Virus record (IMG/VR): IMGVR_UViG_3300048583_000081
Location: 1 to 38,749 of that record
Origin: a virus
DNA length: 38,749 nucleotides
Reading direction: 5' to 3' (one strand)
Under the pieces are notes generated by a model. The model did not search any database. It was not told where the DNA came from and worked only from the letters and a program-made list of their open reading frames with translations. This document shows, one piece after another, positions 12,001-18,202 of the stretch. The position numbers and the translations under genes were made by a program. Position 1 is the stretch's first letter, and every line of letters begins with the position of its first letter.

Positions 12001-12620
12001 CGAACTTCGTGATGAACCGCATCTGGTATGGAGACAAGGAGACGGGCACCGTCGGGCTGCAGAGCATCATCTACTCGCAGGACATCCCGATCAGCAACAA
12101 GATCAAGTACGACCAGCTGAACGTGACGTTCGCACTCGGACCGGACGGGCGTCCTTGGGCCACGCCGTTCACTCGCTCGCGCGTTGCGCAGGCGTTCGGC
12201 ATCCCGCTCGCTAACGTCATCCCTGACGCGGGTCCGGGCACCACGCTCGACAAGCTCGGCAAGGTGGTCGACGAAGTGACCGGCATCAACACCGGTCTCC
12301 ATGCAGTTGTCCGACAGCAGGAGCCTGAACTTGACCCGAAGGACGTCAACGAGATTCTGGACAAGGTGGCCGCAAAGACGCTCAACCCCGACAAGGACCC
12401 CTACGTCAGCCGCAAGAAGTACGGCAGCAGCGGCTATGGCGGCGGCGGCAGTAGCTTCGCGCGCGCCCTCTTCACCCGCATGGACGATCTCCCTGACGGA
12501 CAGGCTCCGCGCGTCGAAGGAATCCCGTTCATCAATACGAACAGCCCGTATGTCCGCCGCTCTCGGATCAACCGAGAACGTGTCTTCAGCGACCGAGGAA
12601 GGTTGAACGAATGGCAGTGA
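3..12620 (+). CDS. Giant putative virion protein with RNA polymerase beta-prime-like motif (5' end outside window)
   Basis: The reading frame is open from base 3, so 4205 residues are visible and the true start lies upstream; the ATG at 72 is only the first internal Met. At 1179-1229 the protein reads QLHxxVxxxxNADFDGD. From memory this matches the bacterial RNA polymerase beta-prime active-site segment at every fixed position (QLHPLVCAAYNADFDGD). An Arg-x-Pro 40 residues earlier (1089) and a GEP about 30 residues later also fit that family. The three Asp of DFDGD chelate catalytic Mg in cellular and crAss-like/YonO-type polymerases. Near the C-terminus there are hydrophobic stretches at about 9890-9960 and 10730-10800, followed by a Gly-rich acidic segment. 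The gene overlaps the portal start by 10 bases, which suggests a structural, ejected protein. I infer a virion RNA polymerase or a polyvalent ejection protein. I could not place the bridge helix, the trigger loop or the beta-side barrel. Confidence 0.8.
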   Translation, partial: RAALKAADAGRVGADDFYRAHLDMAYNATKFQNALLTGFAEGAEEAAQALLDPMAYSGDYDGFAVARSAAYGFASGAGMALGSQMHLGKPGMGRSDQMAIMRQRARENVELANAMQFSSQEEWAAYSDGFTDEMIVALATRKKDEVGEIGQLIKMARDLQAYEEGMQNPLGLYTVDDITATAEGSGNVPNGYGQLKLAPLIQERLFDTDGTLLDIKGSVTDTQMSWWQVGRRFQLKAEMFQAHAQDITATLTQARAARAAAETAGDQALMDEADQLIASSEKDLQDVTELNEVMEIVARQLAGMWEQYVAETDENVRRAMIDTLNIGLRDAADNGRWVLPDGGVLQVSDPELVQRAVEIIYGRQPLMGQSSQVRLVPQVSYDLTRTNAHGVMQLHQTVLKILNADFDGDDGVDLSGTYYPKASREALRRGSQFIIKDPKQTGEPDAPHAVVMDNPDQEAKFLNKTRIWAQSRGVPAQIVDDEIDVFGTWLLDRYDGILEARFLNDALIAFYQEVTAGNPDARMNLLNALVTADRTAVLQRGQDTGVQEVPYLSGQITLAFMKIQRKQELYDYTLRRNAGVTDPATVRAATSTAVNSLLEDTATLGADISLTLGADAQRSSQKVHYLSWLRAAVGFGDATAETTAGMQPDKVIELARLYMLLGSNEVDTQQETIDRQDVVLSRVRAWLREMVVELGREQGKTYTAAEEGQLMLALGQAATPDYDFQPDGGTTGNKGRVTVAQMLLRRSVQIERLRYEQQQGDTDTTNQLRALERLTRPQSEHSYSASAALVEIFAGDQLGTLLGDLHASLGANLTVQQLQQELIGLASHQRSHKIHLMKNGIGYLKHHGLGDPPYTLDGPDGITTMMLDGRINGYTILVDALQATADTHYKAMKSRSDTMQTRVEAGFKALGERIDQWEKRHRQRLSQQYPQNATEQERRRIVLLDLMKSDPDLPKTLQALFTEDSRLATFAIDQQTGEVVVKAWVMDALTETNIPRAVVKYYVGSHLDQYQQLGAQVEHENREKAATIDAKKTMAGVPYGRIRSRFLQNLHTAARYAEVDGGFTLNQLQKAMFSAKNMDELFAVFNDNPLIMNGREQLVPWYDDVADFETLPNELFNSAMPGAVLRDRFEKMVNRLQHMTTEARRMEEVQTKSRSTIDAMVRRFEVLGGDDSALLDLQSASAEPSNVDELLLLLKLAIEHRRNIPPVKGVNVYDQAIEAAQQAVLIMHDKAKADERLRQVGAVVFANTSMGAYGGPHAELNNITSLKYEDVASNFSMLAEGPVRIMYPDGSYTPVVDLSTVAGVLAALKDPNTEMLARAVVLPTSLDINMENALQEYSLNSDSADIAAALREERLTDVLDLAGDGRVTNAYTLMGLIESAALGRARSGSAEELAAASHPALHLVNDFVVAYMHSPAAEGKNDKRLRQQLVVDIMDALRRIALIKEPEMRAKAQRLLREELTSRALGGDPIARMKRDEPQTYQLLEQMLEQQAADALNKRQAELNVKLTANPADIEAIEEAERLQAIDASSPLRILRALNPQSQFITVETALASFEIDETSDETKASSIERILNYLGSGATLARLQSKDNAVLVEQVQTLLSQLRTGALNPEDVAAVDWAKLRELAATVLVAQSVSPTAAWVGLTEIDTTDALQTSYMDYTFSYLVDRLFDPTLIDATEYVIESSMAGIGTELSVPELVQYFSDRLFRAENLGTWTTRIPVESVKVRRAVNGTPANRELETKGSIPKTMQAYVNAGMVTFELPDPATAHETVGIEVEAGTDITQFLYDTNPAMLIKLEHHFMSSLKLTSPDLQEELDLFDEVGLDSYISDEVRDSGYKVLTMEQLQRAIDRVQLQNPGMRRFTLSVEFVDVDKRPPAPQFLNNIYFDGVGREFEGNSGTSPVAAMYFRTMALNNLGQQRPLDFMKSGMAFYTYQTSDFRNVLTTETSSSTVTELMWRKALHLAGITYETGRLQMADLPALYKLVKFRHVIRTQDGEFIWPEEAIAIESAALAAGEKPPLFEVVPISDDVAKTLFQQNSLEGVPGSVRGLPLFNQFDSSGLPPLDKATLKRLGLENLGQQRELSQSPVATVGLLNRTYLNDERGAAARGVAPRRIPIQDTGITAVVFAQRQRQTTGDNTPQQISTRNETTIRSAIELEALLPNIIGLPAETIRQSDLIDSLTAASMASRMNELKPSALNVTWLLTGDINARKTSGMATGVITEVDIKQGFEDTASATSVVYGDVVAIDLVGIRDGLFNGNNTDAIRYVTNAIKQLSDRGVSFVLMSKGAPSPTLRAEVADWITNNLPYQGVAGSSFFFEPITELNDMGATSRAEQSSLTATHTVTGRNISVWGVNPTDLAMSEGGAFIYEDRMREATRWLNVIIPTQHTVSHPDFDPQGPNGAAYSFGLPLNGLGNQAQLALLQKFLLPLIANPEGRATLRQLASGTDGSPDPDGAPLYKRHSDGLVEPGVRSFDDALDVLAEVLQAGELLVGRDLLPGDIIPVVDSKNNVVLARYGYDFPKDFIKQFNNNSAQETLVDAAHVPSPFRVAVSPPRLIPTQTTNTMTRVHSVQSTSRGMEARGSYVLQKTGKIVGAYEGLKFGLTTAPRDIKPTNIPLSLQPNNQLSILGEVSEKAVVGKGATQQLVNNFRNAFAFFGIDFKDSLIDFFAPFYDTTGMSRAEQMDYIQGFLREWAGLPTNMTKAQLLALLDTNTMFEGIQAELRPMVEAFFPQLDYDALLSRVLPGPGTSENVNERIASVLLGTLALPGVNYDDVIGSTGFMNLESLDSSQLVKFMPAIMTQALDDMRFPATRAYLFERMRSQLPRDPQGGPDPYQLSDDWTFSYLVTDADGNNPVYRDVILNFGEYVPAEENPIVQANTQVTKSQQKVSPHMLNVVDKISDGGRVPRNPERLQEDGTVIDDFTVEWFTRDLALPYSSTEPESPMRGLIPQVLKLDDSFNKMQQRTYLEQRVIERAEARMRLYSQPVDKTDWDMTEIEPIISSILSTLNMGDPALYSANEAMLDMLVRQYLGAPGLAKDQEEFLDIKSKLYKETLTIIRDNLREGMNPLHGGQVPLPHARLFLERVFKAQQGQAQPWRPAARGGRSGRVDATDWAKWVEAIIGQVKTSRHDFETMFSSDLNGFWQTYTSVTPSTIGLPLTPNEMVNAELASPNKAEAFADLQARWDEVTLNLSLDPAERALMRAPIILESMDRTIETYLGKDQVFNGMDAPNVVAAAMHDKKNQQGAWRSMKKMAKAEKPALADFVAEGRVTIDSHVQGTAFGRSLVNISIINRMLNPAIWVSGFIEVPIMSAFQNVSDMLTGQYMGVGGQTLAKMFEDKAISPQYTADEVQALKGLARSLGSNKLWMSELLNELNYQVEIMKNDPRANQRVSIKLEQAATAIARMISDPRFGTRMTAFARQYLVGVLEYLNATNSNQISVDQFVALMSRNPLAIKQLMNGEGLNAHQLGLNRLANTRGTKATLPGKAIMAPIHWMISRESPLVNVPGHLLQIPFAFTNFNTGRLVTLTGMSGWDQLIAMFFDARHKPAVLSKIGLGGEQDTWDNLDVLETIDLQKTFIRSGATLTMLMALGLQFGRLGLGGGDDEDRRRERLSKYLNMPNYLDPREPENSFTFADAIYLDKIPFLNNMFKNDAGNSAIVPHWIIQQFSAPIMGMARFFETGDFREIRYGFEAAYAALPNSVDRLIEQGDMLATQLVLEAQEEARKASGDPNAAAMTNSLLITAFGALERALIENSFVNTLYVAFDEYERNPFILPKTDDQATDGLDRTQGTELPQKTDARTAVVGPDGEIITPYLTRTGTDAALHNYTKNNAVAATLLSLFTGQGFKGSYNRENMAPKEKVIERPELNAEEGKALVYAAFKGQGGEFRLTEAEIVRVLKANWEATTDERWDQAELEARAKIIYDANNGDTALTQITEDGAESFTKYGNKAVINSLYKGSVQLGDPSLRGFALTREQRDAIAEEMLTEIKQDAINLGLGTEAANFVMNRIWYGDKETGTVGLQSIIYSQDIPISNKIKYDQLNVTFALGPDGRPWATPFTRSRVAQAFGIPLANVIPDAGPGTTLDKLGKVVDEVTGINTGLHAVVRQQEPELDPKDVNEILDKVAAKTLNPDKDPYVSRKKYGSSGYGGGGSSFARALFTRMDDLPDGQAPRVEGIPFINTNSPYVRRSRINRERVFSDRGRLNEWQ
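1089..1325 (+). other. Beta-prime-like double-psi barrel segment (DFDGD, metal-binding) inside the giant gene
   Basis: This encodes the GRQP-to-GEP stretch of the giant protein, with NADFDGD at 1209-1229. Eleven of 17 positions from QLH through the last Asp agree with the Escherichia coli beta-prime segment as I recall it, with no gap. After the motif, an EAL-like helix and an I..P..GEP element follow with nearly the cellular spacing (36 versus 35 residues). The segment before the motif is about seven residues longer than in bacteria. Confidence 0.7.
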
Positions 12621-14590
12621 TGAACGAGCCCGTCCTCGAGTTCGCGGACTGGTACGACGACTACCGCATCGACGAGCGCGATGGGTGCCTTGAGGTGCGC
12701 CGGCACAGCTCGTTCGCGGGGTCGCTGTACAGCGACTACGAGAACTACAAGCGCGAGATGGACCAGCGCGTCGGCACGTACCACAAGCTGGAAGCTCTCG
12801 CCGACGGGCAAGTCATCTCGCCGAAGGCAGATCTCCCCAACATCAGCTCGGGGGAGACAGCCGGTCTCGTCCGGCGCATCGCCCGCAACCTGGTGCAGAA
12901 CTGCCCGAACGTCGAAGTCATCAGCAAGTTCGACGATGACTCGGCGCCTGGGATCTTCGCCCGCCACATCTTGACGTCGAAGATCATTGGCTCTGACCAG
13001 TACAGCAACGACATGCAGCAGAACCTGTTCTCGTCAGTGAAGTCTGCGCTGACACTCGGGTTCGATGCCGTCGTGCCTACGTTGCTGGAAGATGCGGCGG
13101 GCAGCTGGTACATCAAGTACGACGCCCTGAACTATCGGGATGTCTTCCCCGAGCCGGGGGCTAAGGACGTCCGTGATGCGCAGTACGTCTTCGTCCGCCG
13201 CTACCTCACCAAGGGCGAGGTCCAGGCGCTGATCCGTGAAGATGCGGTTGGCTGGGACAAGGCTGCGCTCATCGACATGCTGAAGAACTCGACGTACAGC
13301 CGCACGCAGGAGAGCGTCGACTACCAGACCAAGAAGTTCGGCATCGTGCCCGAGGGCTACGAGATCATCACCTGGTACTCCTCGACCGGCATGCCGTTCC
13401 TGACGTTCTCTGGCCACTCGAAGAACCTGCTGCGCATCGAGAAGAACAAGCACCCGCTCAAGCAGCACCCGGTCCACTTCCTGGTGCTCGAGAAGGACAG
13501 CCTGCAGCCACTCGGCAAGTCGCAGGTGGAGCTCCTCATCGGCCGCCAGGACTTCCAGGACCTGATGCTGAACGGTGCGATGAAGCTCTGGTACCGCAAC
13601 ATCAACCCCAGCATCCTGGGCTACGGGGCCGTCAACTCGGTGCCCAACCTGAGCCCCGGCAAGTACACGCAGATCAGCAACCCGAACGCCCGCATCGAAC
13701 CGTTCGAGGTGAACACCGGGACGCTGATGCAGTACGGCAGCATCAGCCAGCAGAACCTCGGCTCGATGGTGAACCTCATCGGATCTGCGGACCAGCAGAT
13801 GGCGACGCAGGCCGGCTCCGGCATGAGCGCCACCCCGCAGGGCGTCGAGGCTCAGCAGGCGATGGTCGACATCACGACCAACAACTACCAGAAGGCCATC
13901 GAGTCCTTCTTCAGCCACTACTGCTCCTACGCCCTGACGATCTACTTCCAGGAGCTGAAGGCGGTCAAGAAGGTTGCGCCGACGGCCGAGGCCCGCATCA
14001 AGCTGCTGCGTGAGGGATTCCCCACCGATCAGCTGCAGGACGACGGCACCCTCGAGATGAACTTCGAGGAGCTCGCCACCGAGTACTGGGTCAAGACTGT
14101 CCCTGGCTCCCTGGTGGAGATGGAGGATGAGAAGCAGCTGCGCATCCTGAACCAGATGTTCGTCCCGCTCTCCCAGGCGATGCCGGCTCTGGCCGCAGCT
14201 CAGGACCCGGAGATGCTCAAGAACGCGGCCCTGGCGATGCAGTACATCATCAGCCGCCAGATCGAGCTGTCCGGTTCAGCCTCCGCCAAGGAGATCGGAC
14301 TGGCATTTGGTGGCAAGCACGACATCGCGGAATCAATCACCCAGCGTGTGGCCGGTGTGGAGGAGCAGATCACCGGAGCAGCCACCAGCATGGGCGAGTT
14401 GATGGACCTGCAGCACCAAGGAATGGCACAGATGCAGGAGCAAATTGCCCTGCTTGCCCAGACTCAGGCGGAAATTCTGAAGGCACTAGGTGCCTCAGGA
14501 GTTTCATCTGGGACAACTTCACCAACTTCTGAAATGGGTTCCTCGGAATCCTTGACAGATGGCTCTACGGTTCCACCTGCCAGCGCCTGA
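12611..14590 (+). CDS. Portal protein
   Basis: This 659-residue protein is the probable dodecameric portal, the ring at the capsid vertex through which DNA enters and leaves. I call it from its length, its acidic alpha/beta character, its place immediately before the major capsid gene, and portal-like features. These are an N-terminal region about crossing residues (SDYENYKREMDQR), a central segment LNYRDVFPEPGAKD that resembles podovirus portals, and a long helical, Gln-rich C-terminus that would form the wing or barrel. The last 40 residues are Ser/Thr/Gly-rich. The ATG overlaps the giant gene by 10 bases and is preceded by GAGGAAGG, so the two are probably translationally coupled. No scaffold gene lies between it and the capsid gene. 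Confidence 0.8.
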   Translation: MAVMNEPVLEFADWYDDYRIDERDGCLEVRRHSSFAGSLYSDYENYKREMDQRVGTYHKLEALADGQVISPKADLPNISSGETAGLVRRIARNLVQNCPNVEVISKFDDDSAPGIFARHILTSKIIGSDQYSNDMQQNLFSSVKSALTLGFDAVVPTLLEDAAGSWYIKYDALNYRDVFPEPGAKDVRDAQYVFVRRYLTKGEVQALIREDAVGWDKAALIDMLKNSTYSRTQESVDYQTKKFGIVPEGYEIITWYSSTGMPFLTFSGHSKNLLRIEKNKHPLKQHPVHFLVLEKDSLQPLGKSQVELLIGRQDFQDLMLNGAMKLWYRNINPSILGYGAVNSVPNLSPGKYTQISNPNARIEPFEVNTGTLMQYGSISQQNLGSMVNLIGSADQQMATQAGSGMSATPQGVEAQQAMVDITTNNYQKAIESFFSHYCSYALTIYFQELKAVKKVAPTAEARIKLLREGFPTDQLQDDGTLEMNFEELATEYWVKTVPGSLVEMEDEKQLRILNQMFVPLSQAMPALAAAQDPEMLKNAALAMQYIISRQIELSGSASAKEIGLAFGGKHDIAESITQRVAGVEEQITGAATSMGELMDLQHQGMAQMQEQIALLAQTQAEILKALGASGVSSGTTSPTSEMGSSESLTDGSTVPPASA

Positions 14591-14623
14591 CGATCAGGCC
14601 AACACGAAAACTGGAGGATTGCG

Positions 14624-16018
14624 ATGGCAGTCGCACCCGTTCAGAAGGACAGCCTGACCGACTACCAGGTCGCTCTGGCCACGTACCTTCGCATCACGTC
14701 GCCGGTGGCGGGCATGTTCACCGGCAACGAGATCAAGCCCAACCCCAACGCGCGGTCCATCCGCGTCCCCGACATCCGCGTCGACGACTACATCGTGGAC
14801 GCCGACTTCACGCGCATCGGTGCCGACCACTACAGCGGGTCGGAGTTCACCAGCGAGTGGAAGAACGGCGTGCCGCCCATCGAGTGGCGCACCTACTCGA
14901 TGAGCCGCCACCGCTCCTTCGGCTTCACGGTGTTCGACGAGCAGCTCCGTTACTCGCCGATCAAGAACATCGTGCAGGAGTACACCGGCCGCAAGATGCA
15001 GACCACCGTGCTGCGCGACCACGACAAGTACTGCCTGCTGGCCGCCGTGTCGGGTCACATGACCGGCAAGCTCGTGCCGAAGACCGGCTCCGGCACCGCC
15101 GGTGACGCGACCACCCCGGTCACCGCCAACGCCCACAAGATCGCTTGCACCGGCAACGCTGCCGACTACAAGTGGATCGCCGAGCCGGGCGAGGACTACG
15201 ACAACGAGATCCAGCCGTCGTTCGCCACGATCAAGGGCATGTACCTCAACGACGCGGACCCGCTGTCCACCCTCGACGCGCTGTCGCTGCTGTTCTCGGA
15301 CAACTGGTTCGACAGCAACTTCGGCAACTCGGAGCGCATGCTGCTCATCACCAGCGCCCTCGAGCTCGTGTTCATCAACGCGCTCATCGACGCAGGTGCG
15401 GGTACCGAGTCGGCGTTCAAGCTGTACCGGGATGGCGACATCTCCGGTGCCAACGCCGCCGGCTACCTCGGCACGCTGAAGGGCTCGTGGAAGCTCCACA
15501 AGATCCACCCCGAGTTCCTGCCCAAGGTCTTCACGGACTCGAACCTGGTCGTCGACCCGACCGCCCACACGGGCACCGCGTCGCGCACCCTGCGCCAGGT
15601 CGTGGCTCTGGCCGCGTACAAGAACGCGATCCAGACCTACGAGCACTTCTCCGAGCGTCGCCAGCAGGACGGTGGCACCCGGTTCAAGGGCACCGAGTAC
15701 GTGCAGGACTTCTCCTACGACTGCTGGGTCATCGACCAGCTCTCGGAGGGCGTCGTGCCTCTGTTCCTCCCCGGCTCGATCACCAACCTCGACGTCGTCG
15801 ACGACAGCTTCACCTACGTCGCCGGCCAGGTCGCGGCTGCTCGCGCCCAGCTGTCCGTCTCGCCGGTCACCTACCCGCTGTCGGGTCCGGCCACCCTGGT
15901 CTCGCGGCCCGAGTGGTTCACCCCCGCTGCGGATGGCGACTACGACCGCGGCGGTCTCATGGACACGGGGCTCACGGTGCAGACCGCGGGCGACGTGGCC
16001 ACCAGCAACCAGGTCTGA
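14624..16018 (+). CDS. Major capsid protein
   Basis: This 464-residue protein is the likely shell-forming subunit with an HK97-type fold. Support comes from its position just after the portal, its length, and an N-terminal region (residues 1-130) that looks like the N-arm and E-loop region of podovirus capsid proteins, with charged beta-strand text such as RSIRVPDIRVDDYIVDADF. The codon use is the most biased in the window, with almost all third positions G or C, as expected for the most highly expressed phage gene. The start has a good ribosome site (GGAGG) ahead of the ATG. A small gene and a strong hairpin follow at once. Confidence 0.8.
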   Translation: MAVAPVQKDSLTDYQVALATYLRITSPVAGMFTGNEIKPNPNARSIRVPDIRVDDYIVDADFTRIGADHYSGSEFTSEWKNGVPPIEWRTYSMSRHRSFGFTVFDEQLRYSPIKNIVQEYTGRKMQTTVLRDHDKYCLLAAVSGHMTGKLVPKTGSGTAGDATTPVTANAHKIACTGNAADYKWIAEPGEDYDNEIQPSFATIKGMYLNDADPLSTLDALSLLFSDNWFDSNFGNSERMLLITSALELVFINALIDAGAGTESAFKLYRDGDISGANAAGYLGTLKGSWKLHKIHPEFLPKVFTDSNLVVDPTAHTGTASRTLRQVVALAAYKNAIQTYEHFSERRQQDGGTRFKGTEYVQDFSYDCWVIDQLSEGVVPLFLPGSITNLDVVDDSFTYVAGQVAAARAQLSVSPVTYPLSGPATLVSRPEWFTPAADGDYDRGGLMDTGLTVQTAGDVATSNQV

Positions 16019-16030
16019 GAGGAGTAGCTC

Positions 16031-16189
16031 ATGGAGCAGCTCATCGAGCTTCTCAAGCAGATCCAGGAGCTGGCTGGTGCCGGTATCGACGCCCTGCAGC
16101 AGGCCGCCGGAGGCGGCGGCGAGGGTGGCGAGGGCGGTCAGCCTGCGCCGGAAGGACCGCCTGAGGGCGGAGCACCTCCGCAGCAGTAG
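16031..16189 (+). CDS. Small helical protein with Gly/Pro-rich tail, downstream of capsid
   Basis: This 52-residue frame starts with ATG after a good ribosome site (AGAGGAG, about 7 bases upstream) and begins 12 bases after the capsid stop. Residues 1-25 form an amphipathic helix (MEQLIELLKQIQELAGAGID) and the rest is Gly, Glu, Pro and Gln. The strong ribosome site, high GC third positions and tight spacing argue that it is real. I do not recognise a family. Capsid cement, a small head-assembly factor or a virion peptide are all possible; the position only says that it is expressed with the capsid protein. Confidence 0.7.
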   Translation: MEQLIELLKQIQELAGAGIDALQQAAGGGGEGGEGGQPAPEGPPEGGAPPQQ

Positions 16190-16204
16190 TCAGGTTCGTC
16201 GGAT

Positions 16205-16241
16205 GAGGGGCAGGCATGAAGACATGGCATGCCTGCCCCTC
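16205..16241 (+). terminator. 14-bp perfect hairpin after the capsid operon
   Basis: GAGGGGCAGGCATG (16205-16218) is followed by a 9-base loop and its exact complement (16228-16241). No T-run follows, so it is not a textbook intrinsic terminator. In high-GC actinophages strong hairpins without a U-tract often act as terminators or RNA-stability elements. Here it would reduce expression of the tail genes relative to the capsid gene or protect the capsid transcript. Confidence 0.6.
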
Positions 16242-16269
16242 GCCGGCACAGTGGAGAGGGGTGTGAAGC

Positions 16270-16938
16270 GTGCTCGGTAACACGCCTTTGATGCCGGTCG
16301 ACTTCACCGTCGAACGGGCGAAGTCGTTCGCGTTCAGCATCAAGGTGCAGTTCGAGGATGAAACCCCTTTCCCGCTGGACGGCACGGTCGCTCGGCTCAC
16401 CATTGCGCAGCCCCGCAGGATGGGTGGAGCGGTAGTACTCACCGAGCTCGGCGTCGACCTTGACGTCGACGGGGTTCGCCAGTTCCAGCTGCAGGCTGCT
16501 GACCTGGACCTCGCGCCTGGTGAATACCCCTACGACATCACCTTGGTGACGGCGGAGGATTACTCCGTCCCTCTCGCCAAGGGCTCTTTCATCATCGGGT
16601 CCAATGTGGACACGGTGGACACGAACGTCTACGACTTCTCCGACCCCGCGCAGTGGATCACCTTCACCATCAAGAACGGTGCCACGATTCGCACGGTCCT
16701 CAGTAACACTCTGGCCCTCGGATCCGTGTGGCTTGGGGGTGCTCCCGGCACGTTGGCACCCACCATGCTTGAGGCCATCCAAGACGCTGTTGCAGCAATG
16801 CTGCTCGAAGGTGACAACGTCAGTCTCGACTATGACGACGGCGCTGGCACGCTCACCGTCTCCTCCACAGGTGGTGGCGGTGGTGGCGGCAGTTTCAGCG
16901 GCTACAACCCGATCTACGCGCTGGCCTACGAGGATTAG
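16270..16938 (+). CDS. Virion appendage protein (BppU-like N-terminal beta domain)
   Basis: This 222-residue protein starts at GTG, with GAGAGGGG upstream. The first 110 residues read as a beta-sandwich (FTVERAKSFAFSIKVQF, then alternating strands). The pattern is weakly like the N-terminal domain of BppU baseplate proteins, which attaches fibres. The middle has a helix (TMLEAIQDAVAAMLLEGD) and a short beta segment, and the end has a run of six Gly before an aromatic tail (SGYNPIYALAYED). It sits first in the appendage cluster, ahead of the fibre and spike genes, so an adaptor that holds fibres is a reasonable inference. The family assignment is uncertain. Confidence 0.55.
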   Translation: MLGNTPLMPVDFTVERAKSFAFSIKVQFEDETPFPLDGTVARLTIAQPRRMGGAVVLTELGVDLDVDGVRQFQLQAADLDLAPGEYPYDITLVTAEDYSVPLAKGSFIIGSNVDTVDTNVYDFSDPAQWITFTIKNGATIRTVLSNTLALGSVWLGGAPGTLAPTMLEAIQDAVAAMLLEGDNVSLDYDDGAGTLTVSSTGGGGGGGSFSGYNPIYALAYED

Positions 16939-16947
16939 GAAGACGAC

Positions 16948-18201
16948 ATGGCGCATCCCGAGAACATCCCTGACGGCGCGACACCGGGCGAAGCCGGCCA
17001 CGTCGACGACCACAACGACATCACCACTGCGCTCAGCAACATCGATGATCGGCTGCACGCGGTCGAGATCGGTGGAGGCGGTGGTGGTGGTGGCGGTGTC
17101 ACAGTCCACAACGACCTCACCAGCCGCAATGCAGCGGGTGCTCACCCCGCATCGGCTGTCACGGTCGCTCTCGGATCAGGCGCGTTTGTTGCTCCGAGCA
17201 ATACCGTTGAGGGTGCCATTGGCGATCTTGATACTGCACTCGCATACCTGAACCTCAGTGTCACGAATCACATTGGCGACACCAGCGGCGCCCACCTCGC
17301 GTCCGCCATCGCTACGAGCGGGCACACCGGCAATCTGTCAGGGGCCCTCAGCGTTGAAGCTGCTCTTGACATCATCGATGACTTGGCTCTTGGTGGCGGC
17401 GGTACGCCGTCTGGCGCTGCGGGTGGCTCGCTGGCCGGGGTGTACCCAAACCCCACCATTGCAGCAGGTGCTGTTGGAGCTGCAGAGATCGCGGCCAATG
17501 CTGTCGGTGCCTCGGAACTCGCGGATAACGCTGTCGATACCAACGCGATTGTCAACGGTGCTGTCACGACAGCCAAGCTCGGGAGTATCCCGATCGATGC
17601 GCTGTCTGATGTTGTGATCAGTTCACCCACAAACGGCCAAGTCCTGAAGTGGAACGGCACTAACTGGGTGAACGATACGGATTCTTCCGGCGGCGGCGGA
17701 GCCACTGTTCACAACGACCTCACCAGCCGCAATGCTGCGGGCGCTCACCCCGCATCGGCTGTCACGGTCGCTCTCGGATCCGGAGCGTTTGTTGCCCCGA
17801 GTAACACCGTTGAAGGCGCAATCACTGACCTCGACACTGGACTCGCATATGTGAACGCGCGGAAGGCTGGTCAGGGCCAGGTTGTGTTCGGCATCGATGG
17901 CTCCGTCACCGCCCGCACCGGCACGCACCGGATCTACAACGACTCCGGCGTCACGCGGACCCTGACTTCTGCACGCGCTTCGGTAGGTACGGCTGTAGCT
18001 ACCGCCGCTCTCACCGTTGTGCCGAAGATCAACGGATCGGCCTGCATGAGCACCAACCCGATCATCGGTGTGGGTTCGAACACGCAGAAGTCCACGGCCT
18101 TCTCTGACAACTCGTGGGCCGATGGTGAGTACATCACTGTCGATGTCTCGACGTTCACTGGAACGGCTGCCGATCTGACCGTCGTGATCGAGTGGATCTG
18201 A
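16948..18201 (+). CDS. Tail fibre-like protein with repeated segments
   Basis: This 417-residue protein has an N-terminal attachment-like module (PDGATPGEAGHVDDHNDI) that it shares with the next gene. It has Gly-rich linkers and two copies of a roughly 50-residue unit starting TVHNDLTSRNAAGAHPASAV. Between them is a fibre-type low-complexity stretch (GAVGAAEIAANAVGASELAD) and the common fibre motif GQVLKWNGTNWVND. The C-terminal 110 residues look like a beta-rich tip domain. Fibres of this type trimerise and contact the host surface. The gene ends one base before the spike gene and has AGGAAG ahead of its ATG. Confidence 0.7.
   Translation: MAHPENIPDGATPGEAGHVDDHNDITTALSNIDDRLHAVEIGGGGGGGGGVTVHNDLTSRNAAGAHPASAVTVALGSGAFVAPSNTVEGAIGDLDTALAYLNLSVTNHIGDTSGAHLASAIATSGHTGNLSGALSVEAALDIIDDLALGGGGTPSGAAGGSLAGVYPNPTIAAGAVGAAEIAANAVGASELADNAVDTNAIVNGAVTTAKLGSIPIDALSDVVISSPTNGQVLKWNGTNWVNDTDSSGGGGATVHNDLTSRNAAGAHPASAVTVALGSGAFVAPSNTVEGAITDLDTGLAYVNARKAGQGQVVFGIDGSVTARTGTHRIYNDSGVTRTLTSARASVGTAVATAALTVVPKINGSACMSTNPIIGVGSNTQKSTAFSDNSWADGEYITVDVSTFTGTAADLTVVIEWI
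17098..17246 (+). repeat. Direct repeat copy 1 inside fibre gene
   Basis: This segment recurs in frame 603 bases downstream at 17701-17849. The two copies agree at most positions, with differences mainly at third codon positions, so the protein unit is kept while the DNA drifts. It encodes the HNDLTSRNAAGAHPAS unit of the fibre. Confidence 0.85.
17701..17849 (+). repeat. Direct repeat copy 2 inside fibre gene
   Basis: This is the second copy of the fibre unit at 17098-17246. A third, much more diverged relative (HIGDTSGAHLASAI) follows copy 1 at about 17270, which suggests stepwise duplication of a shaft or knob element. Confidence 0.85.
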
Positions 18202-18202
18202 C

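Noticed and set aside
14591-14623. Missing scaffold gene between portal and capsid
   Set aside because: Only 33 bases lie between them with no frame. The scaffold may instead be elsewhere, for example in the 31792-32952 locus, so I did not call a gene here.
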